From: Zeus faber
Lineage: Eukaryota > Chordata > Actinopteri > Zeiformes > Zeidae
Assembly (NCBI GenBank): GCA_960531495.1
Contig: OY482864.1
Location: 2,487,773-2,551,772 of the forward strand
DNA length: 64,000 nucleotides
Reading direction: 5' to 3'
A program made the position numbers and the translations under genes. Below the pieces are notes generated by a model. That model was not told where the DNA came from and made no database searches. It saw only the letters and a list, made by a program, of their open reading frames with translations. This document shows, in pieces, positions 1-9,800 of this stretch. Within the stretch, counting starts at the first letter, position 1. Every line of letters starts with the position of its first letter.

Positions 1-910
1 CGAGTAGTAAAGAGGAGAGCGGACATCCTTGTCTTGTGCCACGTTGTAGAGTGAAACGCTGTGAAGTGTAACCATAGGTGATGACAGAAGCAGATGGGGA
101 GTTGTAGAGGATTCTGATCCATTGAATGAGTAACTCTCCAAAGCCAAATTTGTTGAGGATTGAAAAGAGATATGTCCAATTAACTCTGTCAAATGCTTTT
201 TCGCTATCTAAAGAAGCAATAACAGTATTCAAGTCGTTCCTTTGAGATATGCTGATCAGACTGAATAAACAATATACATATTGCTGGGTGAGTGTCTGCC
301 TTTGACAAAGCCTGTTTGGTCTGGGTGAACTATAAATGGAATTACTTTTTCAGTTCTGTTGGTTAGTGTTATAATCTTTGGATAGCAATTGATAAGGCTT
401 ATGGGTCTATAAATGGAGGTGAGAGTTGGGTCATTAGTGGATTTGAGCAAAACTGAAAAGAGATCAGTATTCATGCACGGAGGCATGGTGGAGGTTGACT
501 TAATCTCTGTGAACATTCTGATGAATAATGGGGATATACTGTAAGTGGCCATAAGTCTATATCATCAAGAAATGAGTGAATGTTTGATATATTAGATTCA
601 TTTTCTGAGTGATATAGCTTATTATAAAAGTCTCTAAATATGTTATTGATGTCTTGCTTGTGTGTTATCCTACCCTGTGGATCTTTGATTGCTGTCATAA
701 GTATTTTTTCTCTATCACATTTCAATTGATTGGCAAGAAATTGACCTGATTTGTCATTGAATTGAAAATAATTTGCTCTTGTTCGTTGCATGAGGAATTG
801 TGTCTTTTGATGTGATTATGTTTTGATGTTATATTATGAAGTTGAGATACAATTCTCTGGATCTCATTTTGGATTTGCTCAGTAGGTGAGTGGGCTTGTT
901 GGGAGTGCAA
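1..910 (-). pseudogene. L1 ORF2 reverse transcriptase segment (broken)
   Basis: This is the fingers and start of the palm domain of an L1-type reverse transcriptase, which copies element RNA at a nicked target. Visible blocks, in order, are an ORF2 linker (ending near DIDLWPL), PLFIRMFTEI, YRPISLINC, IHPDQTGFVKGRH, the first catalytic-Asp block SLDSEKAFDRVNW, and the RGTRQGCPLSS block. The FADD box would lie beyond base 1. At least two frame changes separate the blocks (near 250 and 480-550), so no intact product is possible. It is continuous with the endonuclease segment on its high-coordinate side. The L1/Tx1-type assignment comes from the combination of the YRPISL and HPDQTGF blocks. Confidence 0.82.
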
Positions 911-1049
911 CTCCTTTAGTCGTTGTTCGATTTTATTTTGGCATTCTTGTCTTTCTTTTTCTTGTGAGTGGAGAATTAAATTATACTACCTCTTAGAACT
1001 TCCTTAGCCGTTTCCCAGAGTAAGGATGGTGATATTTCTGGAGAGTCAT

Positions 1050-1570
1050 TCAGTTCAATGAAGGAAGTCCATTCTCTGAAAAAGTAAATTGTTAAATTCT
1101 TTATCTATCAAAAGTGAGGGGTTAATCCGCCACCTGTCAGGAGGGTTCCAGTTGGTTTCATTTATGAGGTTGAAACTAATCGGCCCGTGATCAGACATTA
1201 CAAACGGGTGGATTTCAGGATTAGTGATTTTGGACATAACAGAGTTACTTGTCAAGAAAAGCTAGATTCTAGAGAAGCTTTGGTTGGGTGATGAATAATA
1301 TGTGTATTCTCTATTATGTTGATTTTTTGATAGCCAACACTCAACACAACAGCCAATCGCAAAGAGCGAGATCACATATTGATTTATAGTGTCCGACGAA
1401 CACCACGATTTGTTATTATTTCTGGTTATAGAACAGTCCAATCTTCGATCCAGTACTGTGTTGAAGTCTCCTCTCAATATAATAACTTCTAAGAGTTTTG
1501 AAAATATATTGTGAAAGAAATTTGGTTGTCAAAGTGCATTTTTATCTCTCTCTTTATTCTGCAGAATTAA
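1050..1570 (-). pseudogene. L1 ORF2 apurinic-type endonuclease segment (broken)
   Basis: This is the second half of the endonuclease domain that nicks target DNA in target-primed reverse transcription. On the minus strand it reads NFFHNIFSKL, then RGDFNTVLD (the GDFN box), then MSDHGPISFNL (the SDH catalytic box), then CWLSKNQHN-type linker material. The first-position Gly of the usual GGDFN is Arg here. A stop falls between the GDFN and SDH parts, so the domain is dead. The N-terminal catalytic residues are absent because homology ends near 1575. The family is well supported by motif spacing, but the exact 5' boundary is uncertain by tens of bases. Confidence 0.78.
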
Positions 1571-1639
1571 TTCCATTAATATTTTCTCAGTTTGTTTCCT
1601 GCAGCAATGCAGGGTTACCTCACCGTCCACACAGTAAGA

Positions 1640-2849
1640 ATTCTCCAACACCGCCCACTGTCAATCTGTGGATTATGCATCAGGAGCCAAGGGAAACCCA
1701 AGATCACCAGTAGTTGAGAAGAATCTCAGGTAAAAGGTAAAAGGTAAAATATAAGAATGAATGTAAGTTTCATGATGGTTACCTGATATGCCAAGATGTA
1801 CAGGAACAGTATGACGAGTGAAGTAGTAGAGAAGGTGACCACCGAGCGCTCTGGTGTCAATGGGTTTCGACAGAGGCTCCTAAGGAATGCAAAGTTGCTC
1901 TGCCAGGAGTCCAATAAATTTTCATCAGCTCCAGAGTCAATGAGAACCGACACCGTGTGAGACGGCTTGGCCAACTGAGCAAGGAGCAGGGGATGAGAGG
2001 GTCTTTCAGAGTGGATTGCAGGGCTCACCAGTGCCATCTGGTTGACTGATGAAACCTCTCCTTTTACCAGACAGTTGGACATATAATGCCCCTGGCCACA
2101 GTACAGACAGCAGTACTACCTCCGGCGGCACTGTCATTCTGCAGGACAACACCTTGTTCCTGCCGAGCTGCATGGGCTCCGCCGAGTCATTAGGGGTGCT
2201 TGAGGTTGGATCTGACAGGTTAGGAGGAGGCGATGCTGATGGAGGACCTCAGGAATGACTCATCAGCGCCCTCTCATGCCTCCGCTCCTGGATACTTCCA
2301 TCGATGTAGATGGCCATGGAGATGTGAATGTTCAGATCTGCTGGCAGATCCTGGCTCATCCTTGATGACATCAGAAATCCTGTGGTCAAAGGCGTCGGCC
2401 AGCGATGAGGAATTCAGATCGCTCTCTCCTGTGAAGGTCCGAAACACAATGGAATAGTCGATAACTCATCGGCCCCCCTGGACCAGGTTGAAAAGTCCAC
2501 GAGCAGCCTCACAGTCAGGTGTAGCGTCATTGAAAACCCTCTGGAGACCGTCAGAGAAGACGTCACTGAAGAGCAGAGGTCCGACTGCTTCTCCCACTAG
2601 GCAGTACCACAGCCCTCAGCGCGTCCTGTGAGCTGGGTGACCATGAAAGCCACTCGTCACCTCTCAGTGGGAGACGTGAGGGTTTGTAGCTCAAAAGTTA
2701 AAGAGCAGACTGTGAGCAAGGACTGGCGTGAGGAGCCACCGCAATGGCAGTGAGTTGTTGCTCGTGTTGGCATAGAGCACAAGCCTGTGCCACCATCTCT
2801 TGTCCGAGAGTCTCTTCATCAGCTGAGTTCATTTCTGACCAGATTGTAC
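1640..2849 (-). pseudogene. Gypsy copy 1 gag-protease (broken)
   Basis: Gag packages element RNA, and the aspartic protease cleaves the polyprotein. Gag starts near 2840 with MNSADEETLGQ, which matches MDPANTEGL and MDPAHNPESL in the two other copies. The middle is frameshifted but recognisable (VAFMVTQLTGRAE; AEPMQLGRNK). A CCHC knuckle CLYCGQGHYMSNC lies around 2060-2100. The protease active site LIDSGADENLLD lies near 1910-1945. After a frame change, VLGFPWLLMHNPQID appears at about 1650-1715. A small tandem repeat of GTAAAAG (1730-1746) lies in the protease tail and is probably part of the damage. No intact protein is encoded. Confidence 0.75.
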
Positions 2850-2931
2850 TGTTACGCTCACTAAGAGCGGCTGTGAACCCATGAAAGACAACACAAAAAC
2901 AGTTAGGTAAGAAGTCCACATGTCCACAAGC

Positions 2932-2937
2932 TTTATT
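2932..2937 (-). terminator. Polyadenylation signal in Gypsy copy 1 LTR
   Basis: Minus-strand AATAAA, about 83 bp before the LTR 3' end, in the expected R/U5 position. Confidence 0.45.
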
Positions 2938-3124
2938 CCAAAAAACAGGCAGGGGTCAAAGCCAGGAGATCAGTCAGAGAAGTCAAACTTATCCGGCAGG
3001 GAACAGGCAGAGAATCAAGGTCCAGGGAAACAGGCAGACGTTTGGATGGAAGGTACAGGAAACAGTAGTGGTGCGGGAAAGCTCAGCGTATACAAACAAG
3101 CGAGAACAAAAGGAAGTTCACTGA

Positions 3125-3132
3125 TATTTATA
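3125..3132 (-). promoter_or_regulatory. TATA box in Gypsy copy 1 LTR
   Basis: Minus-strand TATAAATA, inside the putative LTR and about 140 bp from its 5' end. It would place transcription start near 3100. This is motif evidence only. Confidence 0.45.
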
Positions 3133-3268
3133 CTGTAGGCCTCTGCTATCGTGCAAAATTCCAATCCGCGATCGCTGGGGGGCAGCGATCACCAATTGAT
3201 GATTTTATTGGGAAGGGGGAGGGGTAATGCATGCAATGTAATGTGGCAAGTGCAGTCTCCCCATTACA

Positions 3269-4145
3269 GAAGTGCAGGATTTATTATGTGCAATAAAGTA
3301 TTTACACAAAACATACGGTTTTTACGAAATTAAGTCCCATAGCAGCGCAAAGCAATGGGGAGTTGTGCATGACACGGCATGGGACAGTCGGGATACAACG
3401 ATTTTTTTTGGAAGGCGACCGAAAGGGACTCAGTTGTGTTTAAATATTTTGTTTCATACATAAAGGAATGAAATGACAATTAATATATCTAAAATAAAAA
3501 CATGCACGAGACTCAGGAACGTGTATGAATACGGTGCACCGCTGTCTGGAAGAGGAATAAAAACAACTGAGTTCTCTGAGTGAGGTTTACATTTTTTTCA
3601 TTTTCCATAGAAGTAAGAAACTAAGGAAATAAAATAAATTGAAATCTTTCTCTATGAGATTATATTATATATTGCATATTTTGCATTATAATATTATTAT
3701 AATCAAAACATTTGCATATAGAGCAGTGAAGTGAGATCTGATCACAAGTGGTTACAGTTCTGAGTGGAGAGGGGAAAAGCACCCCCACTCTCTCCTGCTC
3801 CCCCACTCAAGCATGAAAAGTGGATGGGGGATCGCGCGAGAAGCAGGAGGAGCTCCTAACTGGCTGATGCCTTGTCTTGATGTATCTGACTGGGCTGGTT
3901 GGCTATTCCCGGGCTCTGACATTTTAAATTGTACTTTTATTTTTATTATTATTATTTTTATTATTATTATTATTTAATCCCACCACTTCCACCAGTATAA
4001 TAAACCTTTGTAGGACTGGATTAAATGCAATTGAAGGGACTCCGCCACCACCTTTGTTTATCCGATATGGTTCAGTGTCAGATCCCTCACAAAAACCAAC
4101 ACAGACAACGACAGATACAAAAATATTACTTTATTATTTCATAGA
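3269..4145. other. Stretch between two Gypsy copies; no gene seen
   Basis: AT-rich DNA with an ATT trinucleotide tract at about 3940-3976. I see no coding signature and no recognisable element. Confidence 0.5.
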
Positions 4146-4150
4146 GTTGC

Positions 4151-4731
4151 TGTTAGTCCCACGGCGTCCCAGCGCCACTAGAGGCCGCCCTTGCCCCATC
4201 TGCAGCTCCCTACTCAGGCCCAATTGCACACACCTGGGATCAATTACCACACAGAATTTAGCCCCAGCTTCCGTCAACTAGCTTTCCCCGAGTTGTATCG
4301 CTATTGGCTCCCTTCCAAGTTCCAAGTTCCAAGTTCCAAGTTCCAAGTTCCAAGTTCCAAGTTCCAAGTTCCAAGTTCCAAGTTCCAAGTTCCAAGTTCC
4401 AAGTTTATGTCTTGTTGTCTCGCCTTCCCCTTACCTGCTTGTCTCCTCTCGTCGACCCAGTCTGTCTCTCCCAGTCCAGCCAGCCCGGTTTACCTGCCTG
4501 TCTCCGCTCGTCGACCAAGGCTCTCCGTCCATCTCCATCCAGCCTGGTTCCCCGTCTCTCCACCCGGATCCTGGACCCCATCTCCTGGTCATCACCTGCC
4601 CTGCCCTGCTCCATCCCCACCCGACCGGGTCCCCCCGGCCAGCTCCACCGTCTCGGTTAATAAACATCCCTTGCCTGCCTCCCGTCTCCCTGTGTCGTGC
4701 GTTTGGGTCCCTCCTAGTTCTGGTCGTGACA
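4151..4731 (+). repeat. 5' LTR of Gypsy copy 2
   Basis: 581 bp, TG...CA ends, with the left edge fixed by the GTTGC target duplication and the right edge by the shared leader AGTACGGTCTGG. It contains a 13-copy heptamer array. AATAAA (4660-4665, in GGTTAATAAACATCC) lies about 66 bp before the 3' edge. No clear TATA box was seen. Confidence 0.88.
4313..4403 (+). repeat. TTCCAAG heptamer minisatellite inside the LTR
   Basis: Thirteen perfect head-to-tail copies of TTCCAAG (91 bp). The unit length is not a multiple of three, so the apparent repetitive peptides (FQVPSSK-like) in all frames are artefacts. Perfect copies suggest recent slippage or unequal exchange. Confidence 0.97.
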
Positions 4732-4752
4732 GTACGGTCTGGCCAGGAAAAC

Positions 4753-5424
4753 ATGGACCCAGCTAACACAGAAGGGCTCCGCCACGCACTCCGGGACCAA
4801 AGAGTGTTGCTTGGGCATCATGACCAGGCCCTCCAGGACATCGCGGAACACCTCCGGACCATCTCGTCGGCCGTCAGCAGCCTGCAGGGTCCTGTGGCCC
4901 CCCCTGCTCCGCCGACCCGCTCTCCTTCCCCCACCAGGGCTCCCAGCGCCTCTCTCCTCCCCCCTGAGCCCCACGTTCCGGCTCCAGCGCCTTACGACGG
5001 CGATTTTGGCACCTGCCGCGCCTTCCTTGTGCAGTGCGCGGTGGTTTTCCAACAGCGGCCGTCGTCGTACGCCTCCGATAGTGCCCGCATCGCGTTCCTC
5101 ATCTCCTGCCTGAGAGGGGCGGCTCTCGGCTGGGGTTCTGCGGTTTGGAGTCAGGGGGGCCCCGTGAGTCTCTCCTACGATCTGTTCACCCGCGAAATGA
5201 GGAGAGTCTTCGACCACCAGGTTTGCGGCAAGGAGGCCGCCAGAAGACTCCTCTCCCTCCGCCAGGGTTCCCGTAGCGTCGCCTCCCTCGTCGAGTTCCG
5301 GACTCGAGCTGCGGAAAGCGGCTGGAATAACGGAGCCCTGCAGGACGTGTTTCAGCGCGCCCTGAACGACGAGTTGCGGGACGAGTTGGCGCGCCGGGAC
5401 GAGCCGACGGACCTGGACAACTAG
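4753..5424 (+). pseudogene. Gypsy copy 2 gag, N-terminal part
   Basis: Structural protein of the retrotransposon particle. The start is the ATG at 4753 (MDPANTEGLRHALRDQ), 22 bases after the LTR and in the position used by the other copies. Features in order are a short coiled-coil-like N-terminus, a Pro-rich linker around residues 50-75, then the capsid-like region with PYDGDFGTCRAFLVQC, ARIAFLISCLRGAALGW and LLSLRQGSRSVASLVEFR. The frame ends at a TAG (5422) inside DLDN. The downstream frame continues gag (ETAIRLDNRLRERQ), which points to a single-base deletion rather than a natural end. The sequence is strongly GC-rich compared with its flanks. Confidence 0.8.
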
Positions 5425-6300
5425 TAGAGACCGCAATCCGCCTGGACAACCGGCTACGGGAGCGCCAGCGCGAGAGGGAGGGGGCGAGCCTCCAGTCAGT
5501 GCCTCCCGCCTGGGCGGCCACGCCCCGGTCTCCAGCGCCCGCTACTCTTGGGTGCCTCACAAGTCCCCCGACTCTCTCCGATGCCGAGCCAATGCAACTT
5601 GGTCGCCCCCGGATCTCCCCCGAGGAGCGAGCACGCCGCATACAGACCGGCGCCTGTCTGTATTGCGGCCGGATGGGACACCTCCGAGCCACCTGCCCGG
5701 TCCGGCCACGAGAGGGCGACTCCTCGGTAGGGTTACGTTCCGGTCGCTCCAGCGCCAACCCTCTCGTGGGGAGATATAACACGCTCTTCCTCCGCTCTCA
5801 TAGATTCCGGGGCGGATGCGAGTTTTCTCGACCAGGGACTAGCACGCCAGCTAGGGCTGACACCCGTCCCTCTCCCCGCACCGCTGGAGGTCAAGGGGCT
5901 GAACGGGTCACATCTGACCCGGATTACCCACCAGACAGCTCCCCTCAAGCTGCTACTCTCCGGCAACCACCGTGAGTCTTTAAGGTTCTTCCTTATTGAT
6001 TCCCCACTGAATCCCATGGTTCTGGGGTACCCCTGGCTCCAGACCCACAACCCTCAGATGGACTGGCGCTCGGGCAGCGTGAGCTCCTGGAGCACACACT
6101 GTCATGCCCACTGCCTCCGCTCGGCCTCAACCCCGCCCCGGGCGCGCCGCCGGGGGTCCCCAAGAGCCCTGACCTGCCCTCGGTTCCATCGCAATATCTG
6201 GACCTGGCCCCGGTCTTCAGCAAGCAGGAGGCGCTATCCTTACCACCTCATCGCCCCTACCCCTGCAGTCGCCTGTATAACATCTCCCGGCCCGAACAGG
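5425..6300 (+). pseudogene. Gypsy copy 2 gag zinc knuckle and protease (frameshifted)
   Basis: Continuation of gag/pol in shifted frames. AEPMQLGRPRIS precedes the CCHC knuckle CLYCGRMGHLRATC (about 5660-5700), which binds RNA in the particle. The aspartic protease active site IDSGADASFLDQG is read near 5802-5840 in another frame, followed by the [16 protein letters not shown] block near 6018-6065. The stretch [18 protein letters not shown], just before RT, lies at about 6238-6296 in the RT frame. At least two frame changes lie between the gag end and RT, so gag and pol could not be made as one chain. Protease identity rests on DSGAD and its position between knuckle and RT. Confidence 0.75.
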
Positions 6301-6305
6301 AGGCC

Positions 6306-6923
6306 ATGGAGACTTACATCCGCGACTCTCTCGCTGCCGGGATTATTCGCCCCTCGTCTTCTCCGCTAGGCGCAGGGTTCTTCTTTGTTGCGAAGAAGGA
6401 CAAGACCCTCCGTCCTTGCATTGATTTCAGGGGACTGAAGGACATCACGATCAAAGACAAGTACCCCTTGCCCCTGATGGATTCAGTCTTCGTCCCCATC
6501 CAGGGTGCCACCCACTTTTCCAAGCTCGACCTCCGCAACGCTTACCACCTGGTCCGCATCCGCGAAGGGGACGAGTGGAAGACCGCATTCAACACCCAGC
6601 TCGGACACTTTGAGTACCTTGTTATGCCCTTTGGGCTGTCAAATGCCCCAGCGGTCTTCCAGGCCCTAATTAACGATGTCCTCCGGGACATGCTCAACTC
6701 CTTTGTCTTTGTTTACCTCGACGACATCTTGATTTTCTCCAAATCCCTCTCTGACCACGTAAAGCATGTACGCCTGGTGCTGCAGCGCCTCCTGGAGAAC
6801 CGTCTGTTTGTTAAGGCCGAGAAGTGTGTCTTCCATGATCCATCCATTTCCATCCTGGGGTTCATCATTGGCCGAGGGAGGCTGGAGATGGACCCCAGGA
6901 AGGTGGCCGCTGTGGTGGAGTGA
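6306..6923 (+). pseudogene. Gypsy copy 2 reverse transcriptase
   Basis: RNA-dependent DNA polymerase of the element. A long open stretch carries the Ty3/Gypsy RT blocks in order: [53 protein letters not shown] (first catalytic Asp), [19 protein letters not shown], and [13 protein letters not shown] (catalytic YLDD). These are followed by [21 protein letters not shown]. All catalytic Asp residues are present. The reading ends at TGA 6921-6923, where related elements have Trp (EWP), so this is a nonsense mutation. The upstream frame is interrupted, so the ATG at 6306 is only the first Met in frame and not a true start. Confidence 0.9.
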
Positions 6924-7496
6924 CCAACCCCAGCCAATAGGAAGCAGCTCCAACAGTTCCTCGGGTTTGCAAACTTCTACCGGCGCTTTATCCGTAACTT
7001 CAGTCGCATCGCTGCTCCCCTCTCAGCCCTTACCTCCACCGCAGTGGCCTTCAAATGGACCCCCGCGGGCCGAGGCCGCGTTCCTCGACCTCAGGACCCG
7101 CTTTTCTTTGGCCCCAGTCCTGGCCCAGCCCGACGCCAACCTCCAGTTCGTGGTAGAGGTGGACGCTTCAGGGGGTAGGAGCAGTACTTTCTCAGCGCTC
7201 CCCGACCGATGGTAAGCTCCACCCCTGTGCCTTTCTGTCCCGCAGGCTCACACCAACCGAGCGCAACTATGACGTGGGTAACCGGGAACTACTGGCTGTC
7301 AAACTAGCCCTGGAGGAATGGCGCCACTGGCTCGAGGGAGCAATCCACCCCTTCGTCGTCTGGACCGATCATAAGAACTTGGCCTATATCCGGACGGCGA
7401 AGCGGCTCAACTCCCGGCAGGCCAGGTGGGCGTTGTTTTTTGGCCGGTTTAACTTCTCCCTATCCTACCGCCCAGGAACCAAGAACACCAAACCCT
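6924..7496 (+). pseudogene. Gypsy copy 2 RT thumb/RNase H, truncated at the LTR junction
   Basis: It continues directly after the nonsense codon with [18 protein letters not shown] (RT connection), then [18 protein letters not shown] and VVEVDASG of RNase H. After a frameshift it reads [38 protein letters not shown] and [11 protein letters not shown]. RNase H would remove the RNA strand during reverse transcription. Two frame changes are visible (near 7070 and 7180-7215). The sequence stops at TKP and is joined at about 7496 to LTR sequence, so the following integrase has been lost. Identity is firm from the TDHKNL and RPGTKN motifs. Confidence 0.85.
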
Positions 7497-7662
7497 GGAT
7501 CCTAGACCCCATCTCCTGGTCATCACCTGCCCTGCCCTGCTCCATCCCCACCCGACCGGGTCCCCCCGGCCAGCTCCACCGTCCCGGTTAATAAACATCC
7601 CTTGCCTGCCTCCCGTCTCCCTGTGTCGTGCGTTTGGGTCCCTCCTAGTTCTGGTCGTGACA
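7497..7662 (+). repeat. Truncated 3' LTR of Gypsy copy 2
   Basis: 166 bp aligned without gaps to 4566-4731, with two substitutions. It ends CGTGACA and is followed by the GTTGC target duplication. The U3 part and the heptamer array are missing. Confidence 0.93.
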
Positions 7663-7667
7663 GTTGC

Positions 7668-9002
7668 TATATAAAAAGGGTTTACGATGGATGGAAGCCA
7701 ACAGGTGGTAGACAAGTTCAATGGGAACACCAATTATGATTGATGGCAATGATTATGCTCTGCACACAATAGCTATACAACTAGCTTTATCACACATAAG
7801 AAATGCCTGCACAACACAAGCTACATTTAGCTAGGCACCTAAGGAAGGCCTACACACAAGGCAAGACATGTGGTATTAGAACCTTCACAGCAACACACAC
7901 CACTGGTGGGAGACGCCAACTGAACCCGCACGGTAAAGTCACTGCAAAACCATGCCTTAGGGTAAGACCATTTACCGGGCCCGAAAGCAAGTTGCTAGTA
8001 CCCGGTACCTCTGCCGCCCACAGTTAACCTCTTAAAATACCTGCGGTTAAAATACACAAATTAACATTGAAATACAAATATATACAGAAATAGTGAATTG
8101 AGAGTTCAATACTTAACTTGCTCAGTCGGCAAGACCCTTCTGGCAGGGTCTTTACCTTTCTGGAGAAACTATCCGTTCCTCCAAATATCACAATGTTGTA
8201 TCCGGAAAGCAATAGAGTATAAAATAGTATTTATATATACAATTAAATCACAGTGAATTTGTAGGTGCATTTAAGGGGCTTAGAAAGTGATCCCCTTTTT
8301 GAGAGCTTTCCAAAGGTTCCTTGCTTTTAATTTTTCCTTTGTTTTGAGAGATTTCTTTCTTGACTTGTTTTTAAAAACAAACAAGTATAATAATATAATA
8401 GAATAAATATATTTTTTACTGTGGACATATGCAATCATTGTGCATTTTAACAATTTAATCTGATACGTTCTATAGTATTCAAAGTGACAATGGCTCCAAC
8501 ATCAACTTGACAAGCGGTGAGTGTTGAAGAGTTGCAAGCTCATGCTCGTCACAACCCCATCCTCGTGGGACCGCATTTTCCCACAGTTTTCCACTCGCTG
8601 ATACCGTTCTGTGTGAGCACTTGTTTAGGGACTAATTAACCACCATAGCTTCTGAAAACCTTTTTGTGACTTGCGGGGGGGCAATGGACGGGCCAGCAAT
8701 TGTATCAGGGCGGCCGATTTTCGGTGGGCAGCCAAATAATATATTGCAATATTTTTTCGGCCAATGTTAGATTCAATTTATTTTACTTATAGACTAGTTA
8801 ACTAGTCTAAGTTTAAACTTCCATTTAAACATCAGGGAAATTTGTCATTAGGAACATCCCAAGTCTAAATGATTGCATTCATAAAAGCTTTGCGACCTTA
8901 AATCTTTTCTATATCAGATATTGAAGTCTACTTTTGCATAGACAAATTAACTTTTGGTTTAACATAGGCCTCTTTGATTTCTATAAATTGTACTGTAATA
9001 TT
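7668..9002. other. Unclassified stretch, no gene seen
   Basis: Mostly AT-rich. The part at 7740-8035 is of more average composition. No recognisable domain, inverted-repeat end or SINE head was seen. Confidence 0.45.
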
Positions 9003-9254
9003 AATCAGAATCAGAATCAGAATCAGAAATAATTTAATAATCCCAGGGGTAAATTACTTTTGTTACAACTCCAATCTACATACAACATATTTACACACAA
9101 AATATCAACATACAACATATAATAATTATTAAGAAACATATTTATATATAAATAAAAATATAAACATATCATTATACACATGGTAAAGGTAAAATGTACA
9201 GTTAAAAATGTGCAAGAAGAAGAAAGAGCAGAAGTGGATATCCGTGTTTTGAGG

Positions 9255-9800
9255 TCAGATTACAGAGAGGGGGTGTCTGACTCTCTGAGGGAGGCGTTGT
9301 AGAGATTGATGACCACAGGCAGGAATGATTTCCTGTGGCGCACTGTGGTGCATCTGGGTAAGAGGAGTCTTCTGCTGAAGGTGCTCCTCTGCTGGGCCAG
9401 TGTGTCGTAGAGAGGGTGTGTCCAAGATGGTCTGAAGCCTGGACAGCATCCTCCTCTCTGCCACAGTCGTCAGGGTGTCCAGCTCCCCTCCTACGACATC
9501 ACCGGCCCTCCTGATTAGTTTGTTTAGTCTGTTGTTGTCTGCGACCCTCAGCCCACTGCCCCAGCATGTGACAGCGAAGAAGATCGTACTGGCCACAACA
9601 GACTCACAGAACATCCTCAGCATCGTCCGGCAGATGTTAAAGGACCTCAGCCTCCATAGGAAATAGAGTCGGCTTTGGCCCTTTTTGTAGACTGCCTCAG
9701 TGTTTCTGGTCCAGTCCAACTTGTTATTGAAGTACACCCCCAGGTACTTGTACTCCTCCACAGTGTCCACAGGGACCCCCTGGATGGAAACAGGGGTCAC
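9255..9800 (-). pseudogene. LINE ORF2 C-terminal region
   Basis: Downstream continuation of the RT on the minus strand: PVSIQGVPVDTVEEYKYLGVYF (the YKYLG block), RLYFLWRLRSFNICRTMLRMF, CWGSGLRVADNNRLNKLIRRAG and ERRMLSRLQTILD. This is the conserved post-RT region of CR1/L2-like ORF2 proteins. It is separated from the RT by a frame shift at about 9795-9810. A further frame change follows the TILDTPS block, after which the expected HPL...YRRSF-like tail is seen only out of frame. Confidence 0.8.

Larger units (their letters stand above)
1..1575 (-). mobile_element. L1-clade LINE, 5'-truncated ORF2 copy running off the window start
   Basis: Read on the minus strand this is the endonuclease-to-reverse-transcriptase part of a LINE-1-type ORF2. 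The 3' half of the element lies outside the window. Endonuclease motifs (RGDFNTVLD, SDHGPISFN) sit at the high-coordinate end and RT motifs (YRPISLINC, HPDQTGFVKGRH, SLDSEKAFDRVNW, RGTRQGCPLSS) at the low end, which is the normal L1 order. Several frameshifts and stops break the frame. Homology begins near 1575 inside the endonuclease domain, so the copy lacks its N-terminus, as expected for a 5'-truncated target-primed insertion. The next element on the high side is a Gypsy remnant in the same orientation. Confidence 0.85.
1640..3268 (-). mobile_element. Ty3/Gypsy retrotransposon copy 1: 5' LTR, gag and protease only
   Basis: A minus-strand Gypsy remnant. In element order it has an LTR (3268 to 2850), a leader like those of the two other Gypsy copies here (AGTACAATCTGG), a decayed gag, a CCHC zinc knuckle, a protease with DSGAD, and the VLGFPWLLMHNPQID block that follows protease in sushi-type elements. 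Homology then stops near 1640, close to the 5' end of the L1 copy. RT, RNase H, integrase and the second LTR are missing. The simplest reading is that the L1 inserted into, or was joined by deletion to, this Gypsy copy. Confidence 0.8.
2850..3268 (-). repeat. 5' LTR of Gypsy copy 1
   Basis: A 419-bp segment that, read on the minus strand, begins TGTAATGGGG and ends GCGTAACA, directly before the conserved leader AGTACAATCTGG. It carries a TATA-like box and an AATAAA signal in the right order for U3-R-U5. The outer boundary at 3268 is inferred from the TG...CA rule, because the partner LTR and target-site duplication are not in the window. Confidence 0.6.
4146..7667 (+). mobile_element. Ty3/Gypsy (sushi-type) copy 2 with 5-bp target-site duplication and internal deletion
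   Basis: The element occupies 4151-7662 and is flanked by GTTGC at 4146-4150 and 7663-7667, the 5-bp target duplication expected of Gypsy integrase. The 5' LTR is complete (4151-4731, TGTTAGTCCC...GTCGTGACA). Internally there are gag, zinc knuckle, protease, RT and RNase H, and then an abrupt junction at about 7496/7497 into the last 166 bp of the 3' LTR. Integrase and any chromodomain are therefore absent. The two LTR copies differ at 2 of the 166 shared positions (4573/7504 and 4653/7584), so the insertion looks fairly recent. Gag, protease, RT and RNase H also carry frameshifts or stops. RT motifs and gag place it with sushi-like chromoviruses. Confidence 0.92.

Noticed and set aside
4191..4766. 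Long open frames in several frames across 4190-4770
   Set aside because: They cross the LTR and its heptamer array. The repetitive peptide comes from a 7-base repeat in GC-rich DNA, not from a gene.
4714..5436. Minus-strand 240-codon open frame
   Set aside because: Antisense of gag in GC-rich sequence. The plus strand carries the conserved gag blocks.
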